Below, piece after piece: positions 32,833 to 42,068 of a stretch of 49,268 nt of DNA. Both the position numbers and the translations under genes were made by a program. Each line of letters opens with the position of its first letter. The first letter of the stretch is position 1. Source of the stretch: Paenilisteria portnoyi (GTDB taxonomy: Bacteria; Bacillota; Bacilli; Lactobacillales; Listeriaceae); NCBI RefSeq assembly GCF_014322795.1, contig NZ_JAASTT010000025.1:1-49268 (forward strand), read 5' to 3'. Below the pieces are notes generated by a model. The model was not told where the DNA came from, did not search any database, and worked only from the letters and a program-made list of their open reading frames with translations.

Positions 32833-33517
32833 TTATAGAATGTTCTTCGCTTGTAAAATAGTATGGAATGCTGCAACGTCGATTATCAGCCAGTGATCTA
32901 CGCCGATAGAAAGCATCTGTTCTTCTTGTAATTGTTGCAAAACATTCAAGGTATAGTTGACCGGGGTGATCGCAAATTCGGCTATCGTTTCATTACTGAC
33001 GAAAGATGGTAGCTGTGTAACGTTGGTGCTGAGTGGTGAAGAAAGGGGCATCATCATGAGTAAGCTGAAATAAATTCGATCTTCTGGATGCATGCGGTCC
33101 ATTAGGAAATGTTCCTCGATATTTTTTCTAGATTTAATGACATGTTTGGTGAAAATCTCGCCATCAGGATCCTCGCGGGACATCATTTTTTTAAAGAAAG
33201 CAGTATCGATTTCCCAGTAGGTAACTTCTGTTAGTGCTCTGCATTCTGTGATCTCAGGAATTTCTTCTGAATCAGATGGAAGACTTGAAAAATCGCCGGG
33301 TTGTAGGAGCATATGTAAGTGTTCGTCTAAATCAATATCTCGTAAACAGCTCAAAAAACCGTTCTCTATTAGACATAGGCTATTACTTAGACTAGATAAT
33401 GGTATTGTAGATCCAGTTTTTAAGACTTCTTGTGTACAATGGTTATGGAAGTCTGCGTCTTTTAAGCAATGTGAGGATGTGTGATGCTGTGTCTTCTGCG
33501 GTATTATTTGTAGACAT
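32833..33517 (-). pseudogene. Frameshifted Crp/Fnr-like regulator
   Basis: A start with ribosome site AGAGGA and ATG 33517 opens MSTNNTAEDTASHILTLLK and stops after 24 codons. A one-base shift at a TTTT tract (33460-33463, AAAA on the coding strand) gives a continuous Crp-like protein: DADFHNHCTQEVLK, then SLCLIENGFLSCLRDIDLDE, LLQPGDF and a C-terminal half with a helix-turn-helix-like NETIAEFAITPVNYTLNVLQ. No start codon with a ribosome site serves the downstream frame alone; a TTG at 33354 would lack most of the barrel. A single-base insertion is the simplest account. Confidence 0.72.
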
Positions 33518-33599
33518 AGTAAATTCCTCTCTTCTGATATAAATATAGGTATCCGTTGTATATACCCAATTATGTGGAAAGTTAACCTTCAATGAGAAT

Positions 33600-33640
33600 A
33601 CAAAAATAGCGATGAAAAATTGGATTTCATCGCTATTTGA
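33600..33640 (-). terminator. Terminator of the small membrane protein gene
   Basis: AAATAGCGATGAAA (33604-33617) pairs with TTTCATCGCTATTT (33625-33638); T residues follow on the minus strand. Confidence 0.85.
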
Positions 33641-33642
33641 CG

Positions 33643-34044
33643 TTACGTGTTGCTGTTTGTGCTGGTTGCTGCTTTTCCGCTTGCTTTTTGACCGCCGCGA
33701 ATCGCAAAAAAGATCCATGCTAGAATCGCGCAGAGTACACCGCCGAGCAGTGAAATCAAGATGACCATTATCGCGCTGATGAGTTGCAATATACTAGTGA
33801 TAACTACGGTTGCAATCACGCCGAAAAGAAAGCCCCAAACGATGAAGCGTTTCGACGTTGCAATTTTGCTGAAGCCGTAGAACATTTCAGCGATGGTCGT
33901 GCCAACGAGTATGAGCGGTGCAGCGAACAGAATGGCTGCAAACACGAGCTGATACGTTATTTCACCGTACATAATGGCTTCCATTCCAATAACAGAAAAG
34001 ATCCCCAATATAAATACAGTTAAGTAAGCAAAGATAAAACGCAT
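33643..34044 (-). CDS. Four-helix membrane protein, unknown
   Basis: A 133-residue hydrophobic protein with four membrane segments and a short basic, Ser/Thr-rich tail (RGGQKASGKAATSTNSNT). ATG 34044 is chosen with GGAGGAA 6 nt upstream; the longer frame begins inside that site. It has its own terminator. No family is recognised. It precedes a stretch of unrelated single genes, so context says little. Confidence 0.7.
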   Translation of the reverse strand: MRFIFAYLTVFILGIFSVIGMEAIMYGEITYQLVFAAILFAAPLILVGTTIAEMFYGFSKIATSKRFIVWGFLFGVIATVVITSILQLISAIMVILISLLGGVLCAILAWIFFAIRGGQKASGKAATSTNSNT

Positions 34045-34079
34045 GATGCATTCCTCCATTTCATCCCATATTATATCAC

Positions 34080-34118
34080 AAAAGCTAGCTGGAATCTTGT
34101 TCTCAGCTAGCTTTTACG
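34080..34118 (-). terminator. Terminator of the DUF4870 gene
   Basis: AAAAGCTAGCT (34081-34091) pairs with AGCTAGCTTTT (34106-34116), symmetric enough to work both ways. Confidence 0.85.
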
Positions 34119-34122
34119 ATAA

Positions 34123-34473
34123 TTAATCGATAGAGTTAAAACGTGGATTATCTTCTTTTGCCGTCAACGCTTGGATACCTCGGACAATATTGAATAGTGC
34201 GAGGACGATGGTCATCAGGCCGACTACAACGACTAAACCGAGCCCGATAAAACCAGTGACATTCGTACTGTTGGTGCTAAATCCGACAATTCCGATACTG
34301 AGTGCTGTAAAGATACCACCAATTGTTGGTAGGATATGTGTGAATAAAGCCACTTTTGCGTGATGCTTCGTATTTTCTGTACCACTAAAAATCCAGATGG
34401 CAATGGGTACGATAAATGGTGCGAAGAATAAGCTGAAATAGCTGAGTGCATTTAATATTTTTTGATCGTTCAT
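34123..34473 (-). CDS. DUF4870-family membrane protein
   Basis: A 116-residue protein with three hydrophobic segments. The N-terminal KILNALSYFSLFFAPFIVPIAIW and the following TENTKHHAKVALFTHI match the DUF4870/Tic20-like pattern. AAAGGACG precedes the ATG. Function unknown in the family. The 205 bp upstream (34474-34678), up to the MATE gene, hold no gene I can support. Confidence 0.8.
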   Translation of the reverse strand: MNDQKILNALSYFSLFFAPFIVPIAIWIFSGTENTKHHAKVALFTHILPTIGGIFTALSIGIVGFSTNSTNVTGFIGLGLVVVVGLMTIVLALFNIVRGIQALTAKEDNPRFNSID

Positions 34474-34678
34474 AATGTAAAACGTCCTTTCGTAACTTGA
34501 TGTCTTTATTATACGATAGGACGGTACGCTTGAACCATTGCATTAGGTGACAATATGGGACGGTGACATTACATTTTTGTAAGTACAGAAAAGTTCTTAC
34601 CAAAGACATCGTGAACTATATCGTTGGGTAAGAGATAAATCCGGCTTTACACAAACGCTTGCCGCCGATTTACTAGGC

Positions 34679-36019
34679 CTATAGAACAGATTTCAAGGAC
34701 CAGACTTTGGAGCGCCAGCGGTATACCATCAAGCCACCGCGGATTCCTTCGTCGATGATGTAGGCGAGCCAGACGCCGACTAGTCCCATCCCTGCTGTGA
34801 TACCAAGGATATAGGAGAATGGGAGGCTGACTATCCACATCACAATAATGCCGACGATGAATGGGAAGCGGACGTCACCTGTTGAGTTGAGACTGCTGAT
34901 GATAATGATGTTGGTGGAACGTGCGATTTCAAGAAAGATGGATAGGAAAAATAGTTGTTTAGTCATCGCGATAATTTCTTCGTTGGACGTGAATAGATGC
35001 ATGATTGGTTCTGAGAAGAAGTAGATGAGAACGCTGAGACAAACGGCAATGGCGAGCCCTATTTTCCAGCTTCGCAAGCCTTGTTTGTAGGCGCGGTCGA
35101 CTTCTTTTGCTCCAACTGCGCGTCCGATGATGATTTGGGATGCCTGACCAATCGAGATGGCGAACAGGGCAACGAATTGGCTGACCGTTGAGGCGTACAC
35201 TTTGGTCGTCAGGGCATCGGTACCCATGAGGGCAATGATGGCGGTGACGACGAGCTGTGAACCTGCGTAGGACATATTTTCACCAGCGGAAGGCAGGCCG
35301 AGTCGCAAAATGGAATACATCGTCCGCCGCGATAGTTCTTTGAATTTATGCCATTTGAAGCGGTATTCGACGTGACGATGCAGAAGCCAGATGGATAGGA
35401 AAACGGCGATAAAGTTGCCGAAAACCGTGGCTAGTGCGACGCCTGTAACGCCTAAATCTAGATAGGAAAGTGGTCCGTATAAAACGAGGAAGTTTCCTAT
35501 GACCGTGATGATTCCAGCGACAACGGGAATGTACATAGCTTGGCGAACGTAACCATGTGTCCGCAAAATAGGCATAATCGAATAGGGAATCGCGGTTAGG
35601 ATGGAGACGCCCCCGATGATTTCAAGAAATGGTGTGCCGATTTCGACTAGGTGCGGATCAAGCCCCATCCATGTTAGAAATTGCGCGGATAGCAGCAGGA
35701 AAATAAGGCTGACAATGGCGCCAATCACGACGGAAAACACGATGCCATTTGTGATGACTTGTTCGATGAGTCGGTGTTTCTTCGCGCCGATCATTTGTGC
35801 GACAAGGATTTGCACGCCGACGCTGATAAAAGCGAACATGATGACGGAAAGTACAAGAATTTGATTCGCGACACCAGTTGCTGCGACGGCGTCATCGGAA
35901 TAGTGCCCCAACATAAAGACGGTGACGTAACTAATCATGACCCGCAAAAACTGCTCTATAAAGATGGGCCAAGCGAGGGAGAATAAGCTTAATTTTGATG
36001 CGGTTTGACTTTTATCCAT
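34679..36019 (-). CDS. MATE-family multidrug efflux transporter
   Basis: A 446-residue protein with 12 membrane segments in two homologous MatE halves (SLAWPIFIEQFLRVMISYV near residue 12 and LRLGLPSAGENMSYAGSQLV near residue 235). It is a cation-coupled exporter of the NorM/DinF superfamily, closest in character to the Firmicutes YeeO/NorM-like group. AAAGGAGC lies 9 nt before the ATG. It is monocistronic; a TetR gene lies upstream in the same orientation, 133 bp away, but is better paired with the SDR gene. Exported drug unknown. Confidence 0.9.
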   Translation of the reverse strand: MDKSQTASKLSLFSLAWPIFIEQFLRVMISYVTVFMLGHYSDDAVAATGVANQILVLSVIMFAFISVGVQILVAQMIGAKKHRLIEQVITNGIVFSVVIGAIVSLIFLLLSAQFLTWMGLDPHLVEIGTPFLEIIGGVSILTAIPYSIMPILRTHGYVRQAMYIPVVAGIITVIGNFLVLYGPLSYLDLGVTGVALATVFGNFIAVFLSIWLLHRHVEYRFKWHKFKELSRRTMYSILRLGLPSAGENMSYAGSQLVVTAIIALMGTDALTTKVYASTVSQFVALFAISIGQASQIIIGRAVGAKEVDRAYKQGLRSWKIGLAIAVCLSVLIYFFSEPIMHLFTSNEEIIAMTKQLFFLSIFLEIARSTNIIIISSLNSTGDVRFPFIVGIIVMWIVSLPFSYILGITAGMGLVGVWLAYIIDEGIRGGLMVYRWRSKVWSLKSVL

Positions 36020-36152
36020 GCGACCTGCTCCTTTCGATAAACCTAGGCGTTAAGCGAATGTTATCACGCTTACAACAATATCTCCCTATTATAAGGCAGG
36101 TCATGATTAAAGTATAGACTAATCAACAAATGATAACGAACTGTAACAATTA

Positions 36153-36731
36153 CTAAGTAGTAAAGGAAGTGTCGGAATGCACGATTTGGAGCAGTTGCTC
36201 GGACATATAAGCGGGCGAATAGTCAAAATTGGATTGTGCCCAGTAAACAATTAATCCAAAAATGGCGTGGGCTTGATAGCTTGCATGGAGTTCGGGATTG
36301 GCGTCCGAATGTTTTAAAACGTCCGCAAAATCGCGAAGAGCAATGCGTTTTATCGCGTCACACAGTTGGTTTTGAAAACCGGATCGTAATTTATCATCGA
36401 TGGCTTGTTTGTAGAATAATTTATGGGCGTAAACATGATCGAAAATCTTGACCATCGCTGGTGTCATTCTTTCCACGGAGAATGGCGTCATTTTTTCGTA
36501 GGGATCTCGGTAGGCGACTTCAAGATCGGTCAGAACGTCCGCGATGACTTCATCTCGCAAATCTTCTTTTTCTTGGTAATGTTTGTAGAACGTTCCGCGA
36601 TTGACATCAGCATGCGTGACGATATCGGTGACGGTAATTTTCTTGAAGGCTTTCTCATTTAGAAGTGTTAAGAGAGCATTGGCGAAGGCGGCTTTCGTTT
36701 TTCGGATGCGTCGGTCAGGTTTTGCGGTCAT
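36153..36731 (-). CDS. TetR-family transcription regulator
   Basis: A 192-residue repressor. The N-terminal helix-turn-helix is KITVTDIVTHADVNRGTFYKHYQEKEDL, followed by a helical ligand domain with the TetR_C_33-type pattern. ATG 36731 is chosen, as the longer frame runs through the putative promoter and palindrome at 36756-36769. It is divergent from the SDR oxidoreductase, which it probably controls along with itself. Confidence 0.88.
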   Translation of the reverse strand: MTAKPDRRIRKTKAAFANALLTLLNEKAFKKITVTDIVTHADVNRGTFYKHYQEKEDLRDEVIADVLTDLEVAYRDPYEKMTPFSVERMTPAMVKIFDHVYAHKLFYKQAIDDKLRSGFQNQLCDAIKRIALRDFADVLKHSDANPELHASYQAHAIFGLIVYWAQSNFDYSPAYMSEQLLQIVHSDTSFTT

Positions 36732-36755
36732 TTTTTCACGTCCTTTTCGGTTGTT

Positions 36756-36769
36756 AGTATACATATACC
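36756..36769. promoter_or_regulatory. Palindrome at the tetR promoter
   Basis: GTATA-CA-TATAC at 36757-36768 is an inverted repeat that overlaps a minus-strand TATACT (36756-36761), the likely -10 of the TetR gene. It is a candidate autoregulatory operator. Confidence 0.5.
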
Positions 36770-36812
36770 GCAAAAGTGTCGCCAAAGCAACAAAAACCGC
36801 TTTCATTACCTA

Positions 36813-36842
36813 TTGAAGTGGGATGCTGAACAGGGCTATACT
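36813..36842 (+). promoter_or_regulatory. Sigma-A promoter of the SDR gene
   Basis: TTGAAG (36813-36818), an 18-nt spacer and TATACT (36837-36842), 58 bp before the start codon. Confidence 0.65.
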
Positions 36843-36900
36843 GAATGCATGGAGTTGTTTTTGAAACTCTGGCGCAATTTAAATTTGAGGAGGAATAATT

Positions 36901-37662
36901 ATGGGTAAATTAGCTGGAAAAGTAGCGTTAGTAACAGGTGCGGCATCAGGAATGGGACGTCAAATTGCTTTACTTTATGCAAAAGAGGGCGCGAAAGTAG
37001 TCGTTGCGGATATTCATTTGGAAGCAGCAGAGGAGACGGTGACAGAAATCAAGGCTATCAAAGGGGAAGCGTTGGCGGTTGTTGCTAATGTAATGAAGGA
37101 AGAGGACGTGCAGGCGATGATTGATAAAGCAGTCGAGGCTTACGGCACGTTGGATATACTCGTTAATAATGCGGGAATCATGGATAATTTTGTTCCTGCT
37201 GGCGACATAACGGATGATCTTTGGGATCGTGTTTTTGCGATTAATACGACTGGTGTGATGCGTGCCACAAGAAAAGCATTGTCCATTTTTGAGCCGAAAG
37301 AAAGTGGTGTTATTGTGAATATTGCATCAGCAGGTGGTCTATTTGGCTCACGTGCAGGCGCGGCTTATACAGCTTCGAAACACGCGGTTGTTGGTTTTAC
37401 AAAAAATGTCGGCTTCCAATATGCCACTAAGAATATTCGTTGTAATGCGATTGCGCCAGGTGCGGTAGAGACGAATATCGGGACCACGCTTTATGCACCA
37501 GATGAATTTGGTCAGGCGCGCGCGATGATTGGTATTGGAACGAATCCGCGAGTTGGTCAAGCATCAGAAATAGCAAAAGTCGCGTTATTCTTAGCATCGG
37601 ATGATTCTAGCTTTGTAAATGGTACTGTTGTGACCGCCGATGCTGGTTGGACAGCGTATTAA
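36901..37662 (+). CDS. Short-chain dehydrogenase/reductase
   Basis: A 253-residue classical SDR. The Rossmann motif TGAASGMG is near residue 13, ADIHL points to NAD(H) preference, NNAG is near residue 90, and the catalytic pair is YTASK with an upstream Ser in NIASAGG. The C-terminal VTADAGWTAY resembles the VDGGWTA of 3-oxoacyl-reductase-like enzymes. GAGGAGGAA precedes the ATG. It is divergent from the TetR repressor, suggesting induction by its substrate or a related toxic compound. The specific alcohol or ketone substrate is unknown. Confidence 0.88.
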   Translation: MGKLAGKVALVTGAASGMGRQIALLYAKEGAKVVVADIHLEAAEETVTEIKAIKGEALAVVANVMKEEDVQAMIDKAVEAYGTLDILVNNAGIMDNFVPAGDITDDLWDRVFAINTTGVMRATRKALSIFEPKESGVIVNIASAGGLFGSRAGAAYTASKHAVVGFTKNVGFQYATKNIRCNAIAPGAVETNIGTTLYAPDEFGQARAMIGIGTNPRVGQASEIAKVALFLASDDSSFVNGTVVTADAGWTAY

Positions 37663-37679
37663 ATAAGTGAACGAAGAAC

Positions 37680-37711
37680 GGCTCCTAGCTTCATTGCTGG
37701 GAGTTTTTTTG
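37680..37711 (+). terminator. Terminator after the SDR gene
   Basis: CTCCTAGC (37682-37689) pairs with GCTGGGAG (37696-37703), followed by seven T residues. Confidence 0.8.
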
Positions 37712-37724
37712 CGATGGTTTATGC

Positions 37725-37768
37725 TTGACTTTCTACATAAGAGTAATATACTTAGTTAAGTAAACTAA
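37725..37768 (+). promoter_or_regulatory. Promoter and MarR-type operator of the ABC exporter operon
   Basis: TTGACT (37725-37730), a 16-nt spacer and TATACT (37747-37752). Directly after it the inverted repeat TTAGTT-N5-AACTAA (37752-37768) covers the transcription start, a typical site for MarR autorepression. Confidence 0.65.
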
Positions 37769-37789
37769 ATAAAAAGGGGATGCAAGAGA

Positions 37790-38257
37790 GTGCATAATTC
37801 GGAGGAAGATTTAGGCCAATCCGTTGTGAAAGCTTTCATGAACTTCAAGCGGGCCGAGCTGCAAAATTTTAAGGTTCCTGGTTTAAAGCGGTCCGAAACA
37901 CGGTTCTTGTTTATGTTACATCAAGGTTTACGGCATTCAGATCATGAACAAGGAATGAAAGTATCGGATGCGACAGCGATTCTTAGGGTTTCCAAACCAA
38001 GCGTGACGCAGCAAATCAACGCGCTCGAGGAGAAGAAGCTAATCGTTCGAAGTCAGGACCCAGTGGACAAACGAGCCGCGTATATTCAACTTACGGAAAA
38101 GGGCAAAGAGGTAGTAGAAGAAATTATTTCAACTTTTCACAAGAATTTTGAGGATATGACCTTGTTTTTGGGTAAAGAAGAAATGGAGAGATTAATTTCG
38201 CTACTGGATAAATTAACAGAGTATCTCAACAAAAAAGCTGAGAACGAGGAGGTATAA
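37790..38257 (+). CDS. MarR-family regulator of the ABC exporter
   Basis: A 155-residue winged-helix repressor: MKVSDATAILRVSKPSVTQQINALEEKKLIVRSQ is the DNA-binding part and DKRAAYIQLTEKGKEV the wing. The GTG at 37790 is 9 nt after AGGGGA. It is the first gene of an operon with two ABC exporter halves, the standard local arrangement in which ligand binding derepresses the pump. A palindrome overlaps the promoter. Confidence 0.88.
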   Translation: MHNSEEDLGQSVVKAFMNFKRAELQNFKVPGLKRSETRFLFMLHQGLRHSDHEQGMKVSDATAILRVSKPSVTQQINALEEKKLIVRSQDPVDKRAAYIQLTEKGKEVVEEIISTFHKNFEDMTLFLGKEEMERLISLLDKLTEYLNKKAENEEV

Positions 38258-38265
38258 GCAACGTT

Positions 38266-39990
38266 ATGATGAGATTAATGAAGCGAATGGGCGCCTATAA
38301 ATGGGGCATCGTACTAGTTTTAGTACTAACATTTCTGCAAGTGCTTGGTCAGCTGTATTTACCGACGTTGATGGCAGACATTATTGACAAAGGTGTCGCG
38401 AAAGGTGACACGGCCTACATATGGAAAGTAGGTTTGCAGATGCTAGGCATTTCTGCGCTTTCAGGAGGGCTTTCTGTTGTTATCGTGTATTATGCATCCA
38501 AAATTTCGATGGGATTTGGACGCGATTTGCGGGATAACATTTTTGGCCGAGTAGAGAATTTTTCATTGCAGGAGTTTGACAAAGTTGGGACGGCGTCTTT
38601 GATTACGCGCTCAACGAATGATGTTGTACAAATTCAAAACGTGTTGTACATGATGTTACGAATGATGGTAATGGCGCCAATTATGTTGATTGGTGGCGTG
38701 ATCATGGCAGTTGGTAAAGATGCCAAACTGTCGCTTATTTTTGTGGTAGTACTGCCAATTTTACTCGTAATGGTCGTACTTATCGGTGGAAAAGCGATGC
38801 CGATGTTTAAATCGCTACAAAAGAAAATGGACAAACTGAACCAAGTTATTCGCGAAGGTTTGACGGGGATTCGAGTGATTCGTGCGTTCAACCGCGGCGA
38901 TGATGAACTGAAGAAATTCGATGTTTCCAATGAGGACTACGCGAAAACGGCGGTTGGCGTTAACAGACTGCTTTCCTTGATGAGTCCGATGATGATGCTG
39001 ATTATGAACTTGACGACTATCGCGATTATTTGGATTGGCGCGAAATTTGTCGGTGATGGCAGTATGCAAGTTGGGGATTTGATGGCGTTTATTCAGTATG
39101 CGACGCAAATTATGATCGCGTTCATGATGGTTTCAGCTGTATTTATCATGATTCCGCGTGCGGCGGCTTCGGCAGAGCGTATTAATGAAGTGCTAGAAAT
39201 GGATACGGAAATTCATGATCCTAAAGATGCGAAAAATGCGATGGCGCCAGTTTCATTGGAATTTGATAACGTTACTTTCCGCTATACAGGTGCTGAAAAG
39301 CCAGTTATTGAGGGTATCACCTTTAAGGCCAAAGCTGGTGAAACAATCGCGATTATTGGTAGTACGGGGGCTGGGAAGTCAACAATTATCAACATGATTC
39401 CACGTTTTTATGATGTGGCGGAAGGATCTGTTCGCGTGAATGGTCTTGATGTGAAAGAAATGACGCAGGAAGATTTGCGGATGAAGGTCGGTTTAGTGCC
39501 TCAAAAAGCGATGTTGTTTACTGGTGATATCGAGGAAAATATGCGCTATGGTAATGAAACAGCGACGGAAGAAGAAATTTGGGCAGGATTACGGACGGCT
39601 CAAGCGGAAGACTTTGTTTCGAAATTATCGGATGGCTTAAATAGTCGGGTCGAACAAGGCGGAAATAACTTCTCCGGCGGTCAAAAGCAACGTTTGGCGA
39701 TTGCGCGGGCGTTGATTCGAAAACCGCAGATTTATATTTTTGATGACAGTTTTTCAGCGCTCGATTTTAAAACAGATTCGTTGTTGCGCGCGGCCTTAAA
39801 ACCGGAAACGCGAGAATCAATCACGATTATTGTGGCGCAACGGATTACGTCGGTTGTTGATTCGGATCAAATCATTGTGGTCAACGAAGGTAAAGTTGCT
39901 GGAATTGGAACACATGAAGAACTGAAAGAATCGAATCAGATTTATCAAGAAATTATGAGATCACAATTGTCAGAGGAGGAGATAGCATGA
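38266..39990 (+). CDS. ABC exporter half-transporter 1 (degenerate ATP site)
   Basis: A 574-residue protein: six-helix type IV exporter domain (about 1-310) followed by a nucleotide-binding domain. Walker A GSTGAGKST is near residue 365, signature FSGGQ near 469, and Walker B IFDDSFSALD near 490 has Asp in place of the catalytic Glu. The H-loop is AQR with Gln525 in place of His. These changes mark the non-catalytic partner of heterodimeric pumps of the LmrC/BmrC and TM287 type. It ends with an ATGA overlap into gene 2. Confidence 0.9.
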   Translation: MMRLMKRMGAYKWGIVLVLVLTFLQVLGQLYLPTLMADIIDKGVAKGDTAYIWKVGLQMLGISALSGGLSVVIVYYASKISMGFGRDLRDNIFGRVENFSLQEFDKVGTASLITRSTNDVVQIQNVLYMMLRMMVMAPIMLIGGVIMAVGKDAKLSLIFVVVLPILLVMVVLIGGKAMPMFKSLQKKMDKLNQVIREGLTGIRVIRAFNRGDDELKKFDVSNEDYAKTAVGVNRLLSLMSPMMMLIMNLTTIAIIWIGAKFVGDGSMQVGDLMAFIQYATQIMIAFMMVSAVFIMIPRAAASAERINEVLEMDTEIHDPKDAKNAMAPVSLEFDNVTFRYTGAEKPVIEGITFKAKAGETIAIIGSTGAGKSTIINMIPRFYDVAEGSVRVNGLDVKEMTQEDLRMKVGLVPQKAMLFTGDIEENMRYGNETATEEEIWAGLRTAQAEDFVSKLSDGLNSRVEQGGNNFSGGQKQRLAIARALIRKPQIYIFDDSFSALDFKTDSLLRAALKPETRESITIIVAQRITSVVDSDQIIVVNEGKVAGIGTHEELKESNQIYQEIMRSQLSEEEIA

Positions 39991-41828
39991 GTCCAGGACC
40001 AGGATCAGGTGGACATGGCGGCGGCCCAGGTGGCGGAAGAACCGTGATGCCAACAGCCAAGCCTAAGGAATTTAAAAAGTCCTTGTTTCGCTTATTAGGA
40101 TATATGAAACCGCGTGCTATCTCACTCATTGTAGTGCTCTTACTCGCGATACTGTCGACCATTTTCAACGTTATTAGCCCGAAAGAACTTGGGAAGGCGA
40201 CGACGGAGATATTTACTGGTGTAATGACGCCGGCTGGGATTAATTATGATAAGATTTTTGATGTCTTGTTTGTCGTATTGATGCTTTACTTAGGTAGCTC
40301 GCTCTTTAGCTTCCTGCAACAATATGTGATGTCGAGTGTAGCGCAACGTACGGTGTATGATATGCGTAAAGAGTTGAAGGCGAAATTGGGTCGTTTACCG
40401 CTGCGCTATTTTGATACGCGTTCGAATGGTGATATCTTAAGTCGTTCTGTGAATGACATGGATAACATCGCGAATACGTTGCAACAGGCGTTGACGCAGG
40501 CGATTACGGCGATTGTACAAATTGTCGGCGTTCTGATTATGATGTTGACGATTAGTTGGCAGATGACGCTGATTGTTGTTGCGACCGTTCCACTCAGTGT
40601 GCTACTCGTAGCCATTGTCGCTAGCCGTTCACAAAAGTATTTCGGCGCGCAACAGAAAAACCTTGGTGTGCTAAACGATCACGTAGAGGAAACTTTTGGC
40701 GGACACACGGTTGTGAAGGCTTTTGGTCAAGAGAAGAAGACGCTTGGCAAATTTGATGTAGTGAATAAAGATTACTACGTCGCTGCGAAAAAAGCCCAAT
40801 TCATCTCGGGTATCATGATGCCGTTAATGCAATTTGTCGGTAATCTTGGTTACGTGGCGGTCTGTGTTGGTGGTGGTATTTTTGTAACGAATGGTACGCT
40901 AACTGTTGGTAATATCCAAGCGTTCACACAATATGTACAACTATTTTCACAACCGATTTCAAGTGTGGCCAACATCTCGAATGTCATTCAATCCACGATG
41001 GCTTCGGCGGAACGTATTTTTGAAGTGTTGGATGAACAAGAAGAAGAGGATATTATTCCAGAAAACGTAGAACATCGTGCGGGAGAATCGGATCGGATTG
41101 TTTTCGATCACGTGAAATTTGGTTATACGCCAGATAAACCATTGATGCACGATTTGAATATTGATGTCAAAGAAGGCCAGATGGTGGCGATTGTTGGTCC
41201 GACTGGTGCGGGTAAAACAACGATTATTAACTTGCTGATGCGCTTTTACGATGTGGAAGGCGGAGGTATTCGTCTTGGCGGTGTCGATACACGCGATATG
41301 ACGAAAAACGATGTGCGTGATAAATTCGGAATGGTGCTTCAGGATACATGGTTATTCAACGGTACAATCGCGGATAATATTGCTTATGGGCGAGATGACG
41401 CGACGACGGAAGAAGTTATCGCGGCAGCAGAAGCGGCTTATGCGGATGAGTTTATCAGACGTTTGCCGGACGGTTATGACACCATTCTGAATGAAGAAGG
41501 TTCCAATATTTCGCAAGGGCAAAAACAATTATTGACGATTGCGCGCGCGATTCTTTCTGATCCTAGCATCTTGATTCTGGATGAGGCGACATCAAGTGTG
41601 GATACGCGGACAGAGCTTAACATCCAGCTTGCGATGGGGAATTTGATGGAAGGCCGGACAAGCTTTGTAATTGCGCATAGATTGTCGACGATTCGTGATG
41701 CGGATTTGATTCTGGTTATGAATCACGGGAACGTTATTGAGCAAGGAACGCATAAAGAATTACTTGCTGAAAATGGTTTCTATGCGGATCTTTATAATAG
41801 TCAGTTTGCAAACGACCAAGCCGTCTAA
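39987..41828 (+). CDS. ABC exporter half-transporter 2 (catalytic ATP site)
   Basis: A 613-residue partner subunit. An unusual Gly/Pro-rich N-terminal tail (MSPGPGSGGHGGGPGGG) precedes six membrane helices and an ATPase domain with Walker A GPTGAGKTT, signature ISQGQ (varied from LSGGQ), Walker B ILDEATSSVD with catalytic Glu, and H-loop AHR. With gene 1 it should form one consensus and one degenerate ATP site, as in LmrCD/BmrCD multidrug exporters. The start overlaps the stop of gene 1 by 4 nt. Substrate unknown; local MarR control suggests a toxic amphiphile. Confidence 0.9.
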   Translation: MSPGPGSGGHGGGPGGGRTVMPTAKPKEFKKSLFRLLGYMKPRAISLIVVLLLAILSTIFNVISPKELGKATTEIFTGVMTPAGINYDKIFDVLFVVLMLYLGSSLFSFLQQYVMSSVAQRTVYDMRKELKAKLGRLPLRYFDTRSNGDILSRSVNDMDNIANTLQQALTQAITAIVQIVGVLIMMLTISWQMTLIVVATVPLSVLLVAIVASRSQKYFGAQQKNLGVLNDHVEETFGGHTVVKAFGQEKKTLGKFDVVNKDYYVAAKKAQFISGIMMPLMQFVGNLGYVAVCVGGGIFVTNGTLTVGNIQAFTQYVQLFSQPISSVANISNVIQSTMASAERIFEVLDEQEEEDIIPENVEHRAGESDRIVFDHVKFGYTPDKPLMHDLNIDVKEGQMVAIVGPTGAGKTTIINLLMRFYDVEGGGIRLGGVDTRDMTKNDVRDKFGMVLQDTWLFNGTIADNIAYGRDDATTEEVIAAAEAAYADEFIRRLPDGYDTILNEEGSNISQGQKQLLTIARAILSDPSILILDEATSSVDTRTELNIQLAMGNLMEGRTSFVIAHRLSTIRDADLILVMNHGNVIEQGTHKELLAENGFYADLYNSQFANDQAV

Positions 41829-41855
41829 GTCTCTCTCAGTCGGACGACAAACGTT

Positions 41856-41977
41856 CAGGCGAACGACAAATGCTCATCTGCGTCGTTAAAGCCTGTGCTA
41901 CGGTGCTCATGTACAAGTCGTACATTCCGCTCCGTTGCTCGGCTTTGCCTAGCATCTAAGCATTTGTCGTCCGCCTG
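41856..41977. repeat. Large palindromic intergenic repeat, element A
   Basis: Arms CAGGCGAACGACAAATGCT (41856-41874) and its near-complement at 41959-41977 (one mismatch) enclose a core with GTGCTCATGTAC and GTACATTCCGCTCC. The same core occurs in element B in the opposite orientation. Such long hairpins are dispersed intergenic repeats in Listeria and Bacillus genomes. It has no open frame. Confidence 0.75.
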
Positions 41978-42068
41978 AGGTGTGGCGGTGACTTCAACGC
42001 TGGGCGTGAAGAGATTAAGAGATTAAGACTGCAGAAAAACCGCGTTACATGATGTATCTTCAAACTTC

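Noticed and set aside
33354-33517. Programmed +1 frameshifting in the Crp-like regulator
   Set aside because: The tract is only four A residues, and no stimulatory structure or rare-codon/stop context is evident, so mutation or sequencing error is the simpler account.
33530-33600. PrfA box near the broken regulator
   Set aside because: No TTAACA-N2-TGTTAA palindrome is found; only an isolated GTTAAC occurs.
34620-34678. Terminator downstream of the MATE gene
   Set aside because: The possible stem needs a bulge and has no T-run on the minus strand.
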